Below are positions 8,559 through 17,440 of a DNA stretch of 64,000 bases, piece after piece. Both the position numbers and the translations under genes were made by a program. Positions within the stretch are counted from its first letter, which is position 1. Every line of letters starts with the position of its first letter. The stretch comes from Pseudomonas putida (GTDB lineage Bacteria > Pseudomonadota > Gammaproteobacteria > Pseudomonadales > Pseudomonadaceae): assembly GCF_001941965.1 (NCBI RefSeq), contig NZ_MKZO01000020.1, positions 47,162 through 111,161 on the forward strand. The letters are read 5' to 3'. Below the pieces are notes generated by a model. The model searched no databases and was not told the DNA's origin. It saw only the letters and a program-made list of their open reading frames with translations.

Positions 8559-8631
8559 TGTCGAGCACTAGCTTCGATAGCACCCCCGCCTCAGGGGCGA
8601 ACCTCAGAAAAACAATAACGAGGGTACTTCG

Positions 8632-9675
8632 ATGAGAGCTTTTGCACGTAAACCGGGCGTGTGCGCGTTGTGGTTGTGCCTCGGCCTGGGCACCGCCCAG
8701 GCGGCACCGGACATGGTCGTGGTGGGGTATGGCGGCGCCGGGCAGAAGGCCCAGGACGTGGCGTTCTTCCAGCCCTTCAGTGCCCAGGACAAGAGCAAGC
8801 TGATCCAGAGCGAATACAACGGCGAGATGGCCCGGATCAAGGTGATGGTCGATACCGGCAATGTCGACTGGGACGTCGTGCAGATCGAAGGCCCCGATTT
8901 GCTGCGTGGCTGCGATGAAGGCATGTACGAGCGCCTGGACTGGAACCGCCTGGGGCGCAAGGACCAGTTGATTCCCGACGCCGCGCAAGACTGCGGTTCG
9001 GCGGCTCTGGTGTGGAGCGTGGCGATTGCCTACGACCACGACAAGCTGGCCCAGGCGCCGACCTCCTGGGCGGACTTCTGGGATGTCAGGAAGTACCCGG
9101 GCAAGCGCGGCCTGCGCAAGCGTGCGGTGTACAACCTCGAATTCGCCTTGCTGGCCGATGGCGTCAAGGTCGAGGACGTCTACAAGGTGCTGGCGACGCC
9201 CGAGGGCGTGAACCGGGCGTTCGCCAAGCTGACTGAGCTCAAGCCCAACATCCAGTGGTGGGAAGCCGGCGCCCAGCCGCCGCAATGGCTGATGGCCGGT
9301 GACGTGGTGATGACGTCCACCTACAGCGGCCGCATCGCGGCAGCGGCGCAGAACGGCAGCCCGCTCGCGCTGGTGTGGCCGGGTAGCCTGTATGGCATGG
9401 ATTACTGGGCGATCATCAAGGGCTCAAAACATGTGCAGCAGGCCGAGCGCCTGATCGCCTATGCCAACCAGCCGGAGGCACAGGTGCGTTACGTCGCGCA
9501 GATTCCCTACGGCCCGACCAACATCGAGGCGGCGGCGCAGCTTGATCCAACGCTGGCCAAATGGGTGCCGACCGCTAAGCAGAATCTGGAGGGGGCACTG
9601 GCGATGAATGTCGAATTCTGGGTCGACCATGGCGATGAACTGGAAGAACGCTTCAACGCCTGGGCCAGCAAGTAA
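8632..9675 (+). CDS. Periplasmic solute-binding protein, polyamine (PotD/PotF) type
   Basis: 347 residues with a signal peptide ending near GTAQAA. The mature part is a class D-type binding protein: VVVGYGGAGQKAQDVAFFQP, EYNGEMARIKVMVDTG, DWDVVQIEGPDLLRGC, SWADFWDVRKYPGKRG and DVVMTSTYSGR. It is closely similar along its length to the protein at 59500-60531. GAGGG precedes the ATG. It starts a two-gene unit with the class II aldolase (62-bp gap), divergent from the flavoprotein operon. No ABC permease or ATPase is adjacent, so the transporter partner must lie elsewhere. The ligand is unknown; the family binds polyamines and similar cations. Confidence 0.85.
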   Translation: MRAFARKPGVCALWLCLGLGTAQAAPDMVVVGYGGAGQKAQDVAFFQPFSAQDKSKLIQSEYNGEMARIKVMVDTGNVDWDVVQIEGPDLLRGCDEGMYERLDWNRLGRKDQLIPDAAQDCGSAALVWSVAIAYDHDKLAQAPTSWADFWDVRKYPGKRGLRKRAVYNLEFALLADGVKVEDVYKVLATPEGVNRAFAKLTELKPNIQWWEAGAQPPQWLMAGDVVMTSTYSGRIAAAAQNGSPLALVWPGSLYGMDYWAIIKGSKHVQQAERLIAYANQPEAQVRYVAQIPYGPTNIEAAAQLDPTLAKWVPTAKQNLEGALAMNVEFWVDHGDELEERFNAWASK

Positions 9676-9737
9676 CCTGAAACCGCCGGGCAGTTGCGCT
9701 TGCCCGGCGCTCTTGAACCACCTGAGAGTTCCCCATC

Positions 9738-10490
9738 ATGAAATCCGAACGGCAATTGCGCGAGGAACTGGCCGCCTGCTACCGGCTGATCGCGCATTTT
9801 CGCATGAGCGACCTGATCTTCACCCATATCTCGGTGCGCCTGCCGGGGCCTGAACACCATTTCCTGATCAACCCCTACGGGCTGATGTTCGATGAAATCA
9901 CCGCGTCCAGCCTGGTGAAGATCGACCTGGCCGGACATGCCGTCGAACCCTCGCCCTATCCGGTGAACCCGGCGGGGTTCGTTATCCATAGCGCGATCCA
10001 CAGTGCCAGTGAAGACGCGCAATGCGTGCTGCACACCCATACTCGCGCCGGTTGCGCGGTGGCGGCGCTGGAGTGCGGGTTGTTGCCGGTGAACCAGATG
10101 TCCATGGAGTTCTACGGCAAGGTCGCCTACCACGACTACGAAGGTGTGGCGCTGGACATGGCCGAGCAGCAGCGGCTGGTGGCCGACCTGGGCAACAAGC
10201 CGGTAATGATCCTGCGCAACCATGGTTTGCTGGCGGTCGGACGCAGCGTGAGCGAGGCGTTCATGCGCATGTATTACCTGGAGAAGGCCTGCGAGATCCA
10301 GCTGGCGGCGCAGGCCAGTGGCAAGCTGGTGCTGCCGCCTCACGAGGTGTGCGCGCATACCGAGCGGCAGTTCAATGACCCGGGGCGGCCGCTGGAGGAG
10401 GGGCAACTGGCGGACCCGGACGGGATGCAACTGGCGTGGACGGCGCTTTTACGGTTGCTGGAAAAGGTTGCGCCGGGGTATCGCGATTGA
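9738..10490 (+). CDS. Class II aldolase/adducin family protein
   Basis: 250 residues. The zinc-binding HTH of VLHTHTRAG, the upstream FTHISVRLPG, and RNHGLLAVGRSVSEAF mark the class II aldolase/adducin domain, which covers most of the protein. Characterised members cleave sugar phosphates (fuculose-1-P, ribulose-5-P epimerase) or act as decarboxylases; many remain unassigned. It follows the binding-protein gene by 62 bp and is probably co-transcribed, which suggests a role in breaking down the imported compound. The chain is of normal length and nothing appears broken. Confidence 0.82.
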   Translation: MKSERQLREELAACYRLIAHFRMSDLIFTHISVRLPGPEHHFLINPYGLMFDEITASSLVKIDLAGHAVEPSPYPVNPAGFVIHSAIHSASEDAQCVLHTHTRAGCAVAALECGLLPVNQMSMEFYGKVAYHDYEGVALDMAEQQRLVADLGNKPVMILRNHGLLAVGRSVSEAFMRMYYLEKACEIQLAAQASGKLVLPPHEVCAHTERQFNDPGRPLEEGQLADPDGMQLAWTALLRLLEKVAPGYRD

Positions 10491-10540
10491 ACACAGGCCG
10501 GTCGCGCAGAGAACCGTTCTTGAGCTCGGCGCGCCACCTG

Positions 10541-10859
10541 TGGGAGCGAGCTTGTCGGAGCGCCGAACCGTCGCGAAGGACCGCAAAGCGGTCCCAAAGC
10601 CATCCACCTAAGTGTGTCAGGAAGGGCGCGTACTCAGGTTTTACGACGGCTTCGCGGCCCTTCGCGAGCAAGCTCAGGGCCGGGGACACTGCCGGATCCG
10701 GGGTGGGGCTGAGGGCCTCATCGCTGGCAAGCCAGCTCCCACAGGGTTCTAGGTCAGTCGCAACATTTGTGCCCGGCGTGGACCTTGTGGGAGCTGGCTT
10801 GCCAGCGATTGCGGTAGTGAATTCACCATCTCAATCGCAGGTGAACCCGCACACAGGTC
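10541..10859. repeat. Cluster of REP-type repeats
   Basis: The 473 bp between the aldolase and the Rrf2 gene hold no gene. A convergent REP pair is clear: tcgctggcaagccagctccc (from 10721) and its inverse gtgggagctggcttgccagc (10787-10806). A more distant unit (tgtgggagcgagcttgtcgg, 10540-10559) and GC-rich half-units (aaagcggtccc) lie upstream. These are the same kind as at 2281-2372. Confidence 0.75.
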
Positions 10860-10963
10860 CCATGTAAATCAAAAAGTTACGATTTGTTCTATGAGAGCGG
10901 GTAACCCCGTTCCCACAAGGACCCTGCTAATGTGTTGTTCCACGAGGGCAGGCCTGTACAGGC

Positions 10964-11404
10964 TCAGCCGAGCTCTGCCAGTTCCCTGGGCGTATCGAAC
11001 GCCACGAACAACTGATCCGCCGTAATCGTCCCCAGATCCAGCCGCATGTTCTGCTCCAGCATCGCGAACAGTCGGGTGAACACCTCGTACACCTTGCAGT
11101 GATCCTCATGCCCGGCAAACGGATTGTCGATCTTCTCGGCGATCAGCGAACTTTCCTGCACCGCGTCATACACCTCGCGCAGGGTGATCAGCTGCGGCGC
11201 GCGCGCCAGCGTCACGCCGCCTTGCGCCCCGCGATAGGAGGTGAGGATGTTCGCCTTGACCATCTGCGACACCAGTCCGCGCACGCGGGTAGGGTGCACC
11301 TTGACCCACTTGGCGATGGTTTCGGTACGCAGCTTGTGCGGTGCGTTGGCCGCGACGAACGACAGGATGTACGAAGCCGTGATAAGGCGGGTCGACTGGC
11401 TCAT
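10964..11404 (-). CDS. Rrf2-family transcription regulator
   Basis: 146-residue winged-helix regulator: TRLITASYILSFVAAN, then LRTETIAKWVKVHPTRVRGL as the recognition region, and the family's GAQGGVTLAR wing. Only one Cys is present (DHCKVY), so the three-Cys iron-sulfur site of IscR/NsrR is missing and the sensing mode must differ. It is divergent from the five-gene ABC transport operon, with 181 bp between. A 15-bp palindrome there (11498-11512) is a candidate operator, so control of the transporter and of itself is the simplest reading. Confidence 0.85.
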   Translation of the reverse strand: MSQSTRLITASYILSFVAANAPHKLRTETIAKWVKVHPTRVRGLVSQMVKANILTSYRGAQGGVTLARAPQLITLREVYDAVQESSLIAEKIDNPFAGHEDHCKVYEVFTRLFAMLEQNMRLDLGTITADQLFVAFDTPRELAELG

Positions 11405-11497
11405 GGAGGAAAAAGCTCCCTGCGAAAATGGAAATTCTACACCGTTGAACGCCCGTCATCGGACGCTGGAAAACAGCTTGTCGGGCCGATAATGTAT

Positions 11498-11512
11498 TTG
11501 TTACGGTAACAA
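11498..11512. promoter_or_regulatory. Palindrome TTGTTACGGTAACAA, candidate Rrf2 operator
   Basis: A perfect 7+1+7 palindrome in the divergent promoter region between the Rrf2 gene and the ABC operon, flanked by an ATTTG...ACAAAT outer pair. Position and symmetry fit a dimeric repressor site. The -35 and -10 elements cannot be fixed by eye. Confidence 0.5.
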
Positions 11513-11585
11513 TTACAAATAAGCAGCTTCGACGCAATCCGCTTGACCGAATAACCATTCTTCACGGTTCACAGGGGGCAGTGCA

Positions 11586-13187
11586 ATGAGCGATAAGAAC
11601 AACAAGAATCCTCAAGCGATGTTCGACAGCGGCCTGCCGCGTCGGGATTTCCTCAAGTACAGTGCCGCCGCTGCGGCCATTGCCGGGGCCTTCTCCCTCG
11701 GCCTGCCGTTGCGCGGCCATGCCGTCGAAGCGACGCCGAAACCGGGTGGCAGCCTGCGCCTGGGCCTGGCAGGGGCCAGCACCACCGACTCCAAAGACCC
11801 GGGCTCCTGGGTCGACACCTTCACCTTCATTGGCTTTTCGGCGGTCTACAACACTCTCACCGAAATCTCCGTCGAAGGCACCGCCATCCCTGAGCTGGCC
11901 GAGCGTTGGGAATCCAGCCCGGACGCCAGGGTCTGGACCTTCACCCTGCGCCAGGGCGTGACCTTCCACAATGGCAAAAGCCTGAGCGCCGACGACGTGG
12001 TGGCTTCGATCCAGCACCACCTGGGCGAGAAATCCACCTCAGCAGCCAAGACCGTACTGGGCGACGTCGCCCACGTGCGTGCCTCCGCCCCGGACACCGT
12101 GGTATTCGAACTGCACGCAGGTAACGCCGACTTCGCCTACGTGGTCGCCGACTATCACCTGGTGATCATGCCGGCCAAGGACGGCCAGGCCGACTGGCAG
12201 GCCGGCGTCGGCACTGGCGGCTACCGCATCAAGTCCTTCGAGCCTGGCGTGCGCATGGACCTGGAGCGCAGCCCTGACTACTGGAAGCCGGGCAGGGCGC
12301 ATTTCGCCAGCGCCGAGCTGCTGGCCATCAGCGACGGTGCCGCGAGGGTCAACGCGCTGGTTACCGGTAAAGTCGACGTGATCAACAAGGTCGACCTCAA
12401 GACCGTGGCCCTGCTCAAGCGCAACCCGAAGCTTGTGATCGAGGAAACCAAGGGCGCCCAGCACTACACCTTCCCGATGCTCTGTGACAGCCAGCAGTTC
12501 CGTGACAACAACGTGCGCCTGGCCCTCAAGCATGCAATCAACCGCGAAAACCTGCTGGCTTCGGTGCTCTACGGCTACGGCCAGGTCGGCAACGACCATC
12601 CGCTGCAGCCGGCCAACCGCTTCATCAACCCGGCGCTGGAGCAGCGCGCCTACGATCCGGACAAGGCGCGCTTCTACCTGCGCCAGGCCGGTATGGACAG
12701 CCTCAAGGTGCGCCTGCAGGCCTCCGATGCCGCCTACAGCGGCGCGGTGGACGCCTCGGTGCTGTTCAAGGAGCAGGCACGCCAGGCCGGAATCGATATC
12801 GACGTGGTGCGCGAGCCGGCCGACGGCTTCTTCTCCAATGTCTGGATGAAACAGCCCTTCACCACCTCGTTCTGGTACTCCAGCCTCACCGCCGACCGCA
12901 TGTTCAGCATCGGCTACGCCAAAGGCGCGGCCTGGAACGAGACCCACTGGGACAACCCGCGTTTCAACCAGTTGCTCAATGCCGCTCGCGGCGAGATGAA
13001 CGAGCCGCTGCGCCGCGAGATGTACAACGAAATGCAGGCGCTGTGCCGCGACGATGGCGGGGCGATCGTGCCGTTGTTCGCCAGCTCCGTGGCCGCCCGT
13101 TCCAGCCGCGTGGCCCATGGTCCGCTCACCGCCCCCTACGGCGAGCTGGACGGCCTGCGGGTGATCGAACGCTGGTGGCAAGCCTGA
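11586..13187 (+). CDS. ABC transporter substrate-binding protein, family 5 (peptide/opine type)
   Basis: 533 residues. The N-terminus has a twin-arginine signal (LPRRDFLKYSAAAAAIAG) with cleavage near GHAVEA, so the protein is probably exported folded. The body is of the DppA/OppA class: PGGSLRLGLAG, a WTFTLRQGVTFHNGKSLSADDV segment of the family, and RLALKHAINREN. Such proteins capture di- or oligopeptides, opines or nickel. It is the first gene of a five-gene operon with its own two permeases and a double ATPase, so the transporter is complete. The substrate cannot be told from sequence. Confidence 0.88.
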   Translation: MSDKNNKNPQAMFDSGLPRRDFLKYSAAAAAIAGAFSLGLPLRGHAVEATPKPGGSLRLGLAGASTTDSKDPGSWVDTFTFIGFSAVYNTLTEISVEGTAIPELAERWESSPDARVWTFTLRQGVTFHNGKSLSADDVVASIQHHLGEKSTSAAKTVLGDVAHVRASAPDTVVFELHAGNADFAYVVADYHLVIMPAKDGQADWQAGVGTGGYRIKSFEPGVRMDLERSPDYWKPGRAHFASAELLAISDGAARVNALVTGKVDVINKVDLKTVALLKRNPKLVIEETKGAQHYTFPMLCDSQQFRDNNVRLALKHAINRENLLASVLYGYGQVGNDHPLQPANRFINPALEQRAYDPDKARFYLRQAGMDSLKVRLQASDAAYSGAVDASVLFKEQARQAGIDIDVVREPADGFFSNVWMKQPFTTSFWYSSLTADRMFSIGYAKGAAWNETHWDNPRFNQLLNAARGEMNEPLRREMYNEMQALCRDDGGAIVPLFASSVAARSSRVAHGPLTAPYGELDGLRVIERWWQA

Positions 13188-13238
13188 TCCGCGAGCGCAT
13201 TCAAGGGCTGACCCTGCATCCAGTCGAGGAGTTGTACG

Positions 13239-14198
13239 GTGAACAATCTTGGCAAACTGCTTGTGCAGCGACTGGCCCTGGGCCTGTTGTCGCTGTTTGC
13301 GGTCTCGGTGGTGATCTTCCTGGCAGTCGGCATGCTCCCGGGCGACATCGCCCAGGCCATGCTCGGCCAGTCGGCGACTGCGGAAACCGTGGCAGCGTTC
13401 CGCGCCCAACTGGGGCTGGACCTGCCGGCGCTGCAACGTTTCATACAGTGGGCCTGGCGCCTGCTACACGGTGACCTGGGCGTTTCCCTGGCGAACCAGC
13501 GGCCGATTGCCGAACTGGTCGGTGCGCGGTTGGGCAACACCTTCAGCCTGGCCTTGCTGGCGGCGCTGGTATCGGTGCCGACCGCGCTGTTGCTGGGCAT
13601 GCTCGCGGCGTTGTACCGCAACAGCTGGTTCGACCGGCTGCTCAATACCAGCGCCCTCAGCGCCGTGTCGTTCCCCGAGTTCTTCGTCGCCTACATCCTG
13701 ATCCTGGTGTTCGCGGTGAAGCTGGAATGGTTGCCGGGCATCTCCAGCCTGTCGCCCGACGCCTCGCTGGGCGAGGTGCTGGAAGCCTCGGTGCTGCCGG
13801 TCGCGACCCTGAGCCTGGTGGTCATCGCACAGATGATGCGCATGACCCGCGCCTCGCTGATCAACCTCCTAGCCAGCCCTTACATCGAGATGGCCCGGCT
13901 CAAGGGCGTAGCGCCGTCGCGCATCATCTTCAAGCATGCACTGCCCAACGCCCTGGCGCCGATCGTCAACGTGGTGGCGCTGAACCTGGCGTACCTGGTG
14001 GTGGGCGTGGTGGTGGTGGAGGTGGTGTTCGTCTACCCCGGCCTGGGCCAGTTGCTGGTGGACTCGGTGGCCAAGCGCGACATCCCGGTGGTGCAGGCCT
14101 GCAGCCTGATCTTCGCCGGCACCTACATCCTGCTCAATACCGGCGCCGACGTGCTGTCGATTGCCAGCAACCCACGCCTGATGCATCCGAAGGGGTAG
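13239..14198 (+). CDS. ABC transporter permease, DppB type
   Basis: 319 residues with six likely membrane helices. The family start (LGKLLVQRLALGLLSLFAVS, GMLPGDIAQAMLGQSA) and the permease EAA-type loop (EMARLKGVAPSRIIFKHALPN) near residue 215 are clear. It pairs with the DppC-type permease that starts 3 bp after its stop, and it lies 51 bp after the binding protein. Length and topology are normal for the class. Confidence 0.9.
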   Translation: MNNLGKLLVQRLALGLLSLFAVSVVIFLAVGMLPGDIAQAMLGQSATAETVAAFRAQLGLDLPALQRFIQWAWRLLHGDLGVSLANQRPIAELVGARLGNTFSLALLAALVSVPTALLLGMLAALYRNSWFDRLLNTSALSAVSFPEFFVAYILILVFAVKLEWLPGISSLSPDASLGEVLEASVLPVATLSLVVIAQMMRMTRASLINLLASPYIEMARLKGVAPSRIIFKHALPNALAPIVNVVALNLAYLVVGVVVVEVVFVYPGLGQLLVDSVAKRDIPVVQACSLIFAGTYILLNTGADVLSIASNPRLMHPKG

Positions 14199-14201
14199 AC
14201 C

Positions 14202-15029
14202 ATGAACCTGATCACACCTTTGCTGCGCGCACCGCTGAGCGCCAAGTTCGGCCTGCTGGTGATTGTTGCCTACGTCGTGGTAGCGCTGTTCGCACCGCTG
14301 CTGGCGCCCTACGGCGAAACCCAGGTGGTGGGCGACGGGTTCGCGCCGTGGAGCCCGGAGTTCCTGCTGGGCACCGATAATCTCGGCCGCGACATGTTCA
14401 GCCGCCTGCTCTATGGCGCCCGCAATACCCTGGGTATCGCCTTCCTGACCACCACCCTGGCGTTCCTGCTGGGCGGCCTGTGCGGACTGGTGGCGGCGAT
14501 CAAGGGCGGCTGGATTGACCAGGGGCTATCGCGGGTGGTGGACATCCTGATGGCCATCCCGCAACTGATCTTCGCCTTGCTGCTCCTTAGCGTGGTCGGC
14601 ACCACGGCCACCTCGCTGGTGCTGGTGATCGCGCTGCTCGATGCCACTCGGGTGTTCCGCCTGGCGCGGGCGGTGGCGATGAGCGTAGTGGTGCAGGACT
14701 TCGTCGAGGCCGCGCGGCTGCGCGGGGAAGGGCTATGGTGGCTGGTCAGCCGGGAAGTGCTGCCCAATGCCGCGGCGCCGCTGATCGCCGAGTTCGGCCT
14801 GCGCTTCTGCTTCGTCTTCCTGTTCATCAGCGCCCTGTCGTTCCTGGGCCTGGGCATCCAGCCGCCAACCGCCGACTGGGGCAGCATGGTGCGCGACAAC
14901 GCGGTGCTGATCACCTTCGGTGACGTCAGCCCGCTGCTTCCGGCCCTCGCGGTGGCGTTGATCACGGTGAGCGTGAACTTCGTCGTCGACTGGGTGCTGC
15001 ACCTGTCCAGCGGCCTGAAGGAGTGCTGA
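14202..15029 (+). CDS. ABC transporter permease, DppC type
   Basis: 275 residues. LAPYGETQVVGDGFAPWS and LGTDNLGRDMFSRLLYGAR near the N-terminus are typical of DppC/OppC. The cytoplasmic coupling loop is FVEAARLRGEGLWWLVSREV and its downstream residues, and LGIQPPTADWGSMVRDN marks the C-terminal part. It is the second permease of the operon. Only 2 bp separate it from the next start, with AAGGAG inside its own last codons serving the ATPase gene. Confidence 0.9.
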   Translation: MNLITPLLRAPLSAKFGLLVIVAYVVVALFAPLLAPYGETQVVGDGFAPWSPEFLLGTDNLGRDMFSRLLYGARNTLGIAFLTTTLAFLLGGLCGLVAAIKGGWIDQGLSRVVDILMAIPQLIFALLLLSVVGTTATSLVLVIALLDATRVFRLARAVAMSVVVQDFVEAARLRGEGLWWLVSREVLPNAAAPLIAEFGLRFCFVFLFISALSFLGLGIQPPTADWGSMVRDNAVLITFGDVSPLLPALAVALITVSVNFVVDWVLHLSSGLKEC

Positions 15030-15031
15030 GC

Positions 15032-16666
15032 ATGAGCAATGATACCTTGCTGGAAATCCGTGGCCTGAAGATCGAAGGCCACTATGAAGACGCCTGGCAC
15101 CCGCTGATCAAGGGGATCGACCTGACCCTGAAGCGCGGCGAAGTGCTGGGCTTGATCGGTGAGTCCGGGGCGGGCAAATCCACCCTGGGCCTGGCATCGA
15201 TGGGCTATGTGCGCGATGGCTGCCGGATCACTGGCGGTAGCGTGTGTTTCGATGGCATCCAGTTGCTGGAGGCCAGCGCCGAGACCCTGCGCACGCTGCG
15301 CGGCCTGCGCATCGCCTATGTCGCGCAAAGCGCCGCAGCGTCGTTCAACCCGGCGCACCGGCTGATCGACCAGCACGTGGAAACGGCGGTGACCAATGGC
15401 GGTATCGACCGCGCCAAGGCCAAGGCCGAGGCGGTGGAGCTGTACCGCATCCTGCGTCTGCCAGACCCTGAAAACATAGGTCAGCGTTACCCGCATCAGT
15501 TGTCGGGTGGCCAGTTGCAGCGGGTGATGACGGCCATGGCGATGGCCTGCCATCCCGACCTGATCATCTTCGACGAACCGACCACCGCGCTGGACGTCAC
15601 TACCCAGATCGAGGTGTTGGCAGCGATCCGCGATGCGGTGAAAACCTTTGGCAGTGCAGCGCTGTACATCAGCCATGACCTGGCCGTGGTGGCGCAGATG
15701 GCCGACCGCATCATGGTCCTGCGCCACGGCAGCCTGGTGGAGGAAGCGCAGACCCGCACCATGCTCAGTGCGCCGCAGGAGGAATACACCCAGTCGCTGT
15801 GGGCGGTGCGTAATTTCCATACCTCGGCCAAGGCGTGCCCGGGCAATGAGAAGCCGCTGCTGGAAGTACGCAATACCGACGCCGGCTACGGCCATCAGCC
15901 GGTGCTGCACGATGTGTCGCTCAAGCTATATCGCGGCCAGACCCTGGCGGTGATCGGCGAGTCGGGCAGCGGCAAGAGCACCACGGCGCGGCTGATCAGC
16001 GGGTTGCTGCAGCCGACTGCCGGGCAGGTGCTGTATGACGGCGAGCCGCTGCCGGCGGACTATCGCCAGCGCAGCAAGGAGCAGTTGCGGCGCATCCAGA
16101 TGATTTACCAGATCCCCGACACCGCGCTCAATCCCCGCCAGCGCATCGTCGACATCATTGGCCGGCCGCTGAGTTTCTACCTCGGGCTCAAGGGCAAGGC
16201 GCTGCGCGAGCGGGTGGCCGAGCTGCTGCGGATGATCGACCTGGAGCCGGCCAAGTACATGGACCGTCTGCCGCGGGAACTGTCGGGCGGGCAGAAGCAG
16301 CGAATCTGCATTGCCCGCGCCCTGGCGGCGGAGCCGCAACTGATCCTCTGCGACGAAGTCACGTCGGCGCTGGACCAGCTGGTGGCCGAGGGCGTACTGA
16401 AACTGCTCGACCGCATCCAGCGCGAGCTGGGCGTGGCTTATCTCTTCATTACCCACGATGTGGCCACGGTGCGCGCCATCGCCGACGAGGTGCTGGTGAT
16501 GCAGCGGGGCAGGGTGGTCGACCACGGCAGCCGCGAAGCGATCTTCCGCCCGCCGTTCCGTGACTACACCGGTTTGCTGTTCTCCTGCGAACCAGAGATG
16601 GACCCGGACTGGCTCGACCGGCTGTTGGCGACGCGTGATTCCACTTCCCCTTTGGCGACGGTTTGA
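15032..16666 (+). CDS. ABC transporter ATP-binding protein, fused DppD-DppF type
   Basis: 544 residues with two complete ATPase domains in one chain. Domain 1: Walker A GESGAGKS, signature LSGGQLQRV, Walker B LIIFDEPTTALD. Domain 2: Walker A GESGSGKS near residue 315, signature LSGGQKQRI, and LILCDEVTSALD where Glu is kept but the usual Pro is Val. In most dipeptide systems these are two proteins. ATG at 15032 is chosen (AAGGAG about 9 bases upstream) over an in-frame GTG 9 bases earlier. It powers the two permeases just before it. Confidence 0.9.
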   Translation: MSNDTLLEIRGLKIEGHYEDAWHPLIKGIDLTLKRGEVLGLIGESGAGKSTLGLASMGYVRDGCRITGGSVCFDGIQLLEASAETLRTLRGLRIAYVAQSAAASFNPAHRLIDQHVETAVTNGGIDRAKAKAEAVELYRILRLPDPENIGQRYPHQLSGGQLQRVMTAMAMACHPDLIIFDEPTTALDVTTQIEVLAAIRDAVKTFGSAALYISHDLAVVAQMADRIMVLRHGSLVEEAQTRTMLSAPQEEYTQSLWAVRNFHTSAKACPGNEKPLLEVRNTDAGYGHQPVLHDVSLKLYRGQTLAVIGESGSGKSTTARLISGLLQPTAGQVLYDGEPLPADYRQRSKEQLRRIQMIYQIPDTALNPRQRIVDIIGRPLSFYLGLKGKALRERVAELLRMIDLEPAKYMDRLPRELSGGQKQRICIARALAAEPQLILCDEVTSALDQLVAEGVLKLLDRIQRELGVAYLFITHDVATVRAIADEVLVMQRGRVVDHGSREAIFRPPFRDYTGLLFSCEPEMDPDWLDRLLATRDSTSPLATV

Positions 16667-16675
16667 GGATTGCCC

Positions 16676-17380
16676 ATGAAAGTGCTGATCGTTCACGCTC
16701 ATCCCGAGCCTCGATCCTTTACTGCCGCGCTGCGTGACCAGGCGGCGGAGACCTTCCGTGCTCAGGGGCATGACGTGCAGGTGAGCGACCTGTATGCGAT
16801 GGGATGGAATCCTGTGGCCAGTGCCGACGACTTCAGCCATCGGGAAAACCCCGAATACCTGGTATATGCGCTGGAGCAGCGGCTGGGGGTGAAGGACGGT
16901 TCCATCGCCGCCGACATCCAGCAGGAGCTGGACAAGCTGCTATGGGCCGACTTGCTGGTGCTGAATTTCCCGATCTTCTGGTTCTCCGCGCCGGCGATGC
17001 TCAAGGGCTGGATCGACCGGGTGCTGGTGTCGGGGGTGTGTTATGGCGGCAAGCGTTTCTATGACCAGGGTGGCCTGGCCGGCAAGCGGGCTCTAGTGAC
17101 GGTGACGATCGGCGGGCGTGAGCACATGTTCGGCGAGGGCGCGATCCATGGGCCGCTGGAAGACATGCTGCGGCCGATTCTGCGCGGGACGCTGGCGTAT
17201 GTCGGGCTCGAGGTGCTGGAGCCGTTTGTGGCGTGGCATGTGCCGTATATCAGTGACGAGGCGCGCAAGGCGTTTTTACGCAGTTATCAGCAGCGGCTGG
17301 AACGGTTGTCGGATGATTTGCCGATGAGTTTTCCGCGGTTGGAGCAGTTTGATGAGGGGTTGTATCCGTTGGCGCGTTGA
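16676..17380 (+). CDS. NAD(P)H dehydrogenase (quinone) family, flavodoxin fold
   Basis: 234 residues. VLIVHAHPEPRSFTAAL at the start, FPIFWFSAPAMLKGWIDRV in the middle and VTVTIGGREHMFG are marks of the Flavodoxin_2 group (NQO1, MdaB, KefF). These use FAD or FMN to reduce quinones or other electrophiles with NAD(P)H. The start is ATG 16676 with GAGGA 6-7 bases upstream; a TTG two codons earlier is less likely. It is last in the ABC operon (9-bp gap), so it may reduce the imported compound, or protect during its breakdown. The paired regulator is of the Rrf2 family, often tied to redox sensing. Confidence 0.82.
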   Translation: MKVLIVHAHPEPRSFTAALRDQAAETFRAQGHDVQVSDLYAMGWNPVASADDFSHRENPEYLVYALEQRLGVKDGSIAADIQQELDKLLWADLLVLNFPIFWFSAPAMLKGWIDRVLVSGVCYGGKRFYDQGGLAGKRALVTVTIGGREHMFGEGAIHGPLEDMLRPILRGTLAYVGLEVLEPFVAWHVPYISDEARKAFLRSYQQRLERLSDDLPMSFPRLEQFDEGLYPLAR

Positions 17381-17440
17381 TGATGGCTTGGCGGTGCCCT
17401 GTGGGCAGGTTGAGGCAGACTCGGCCTGCTCACCGGTGTA

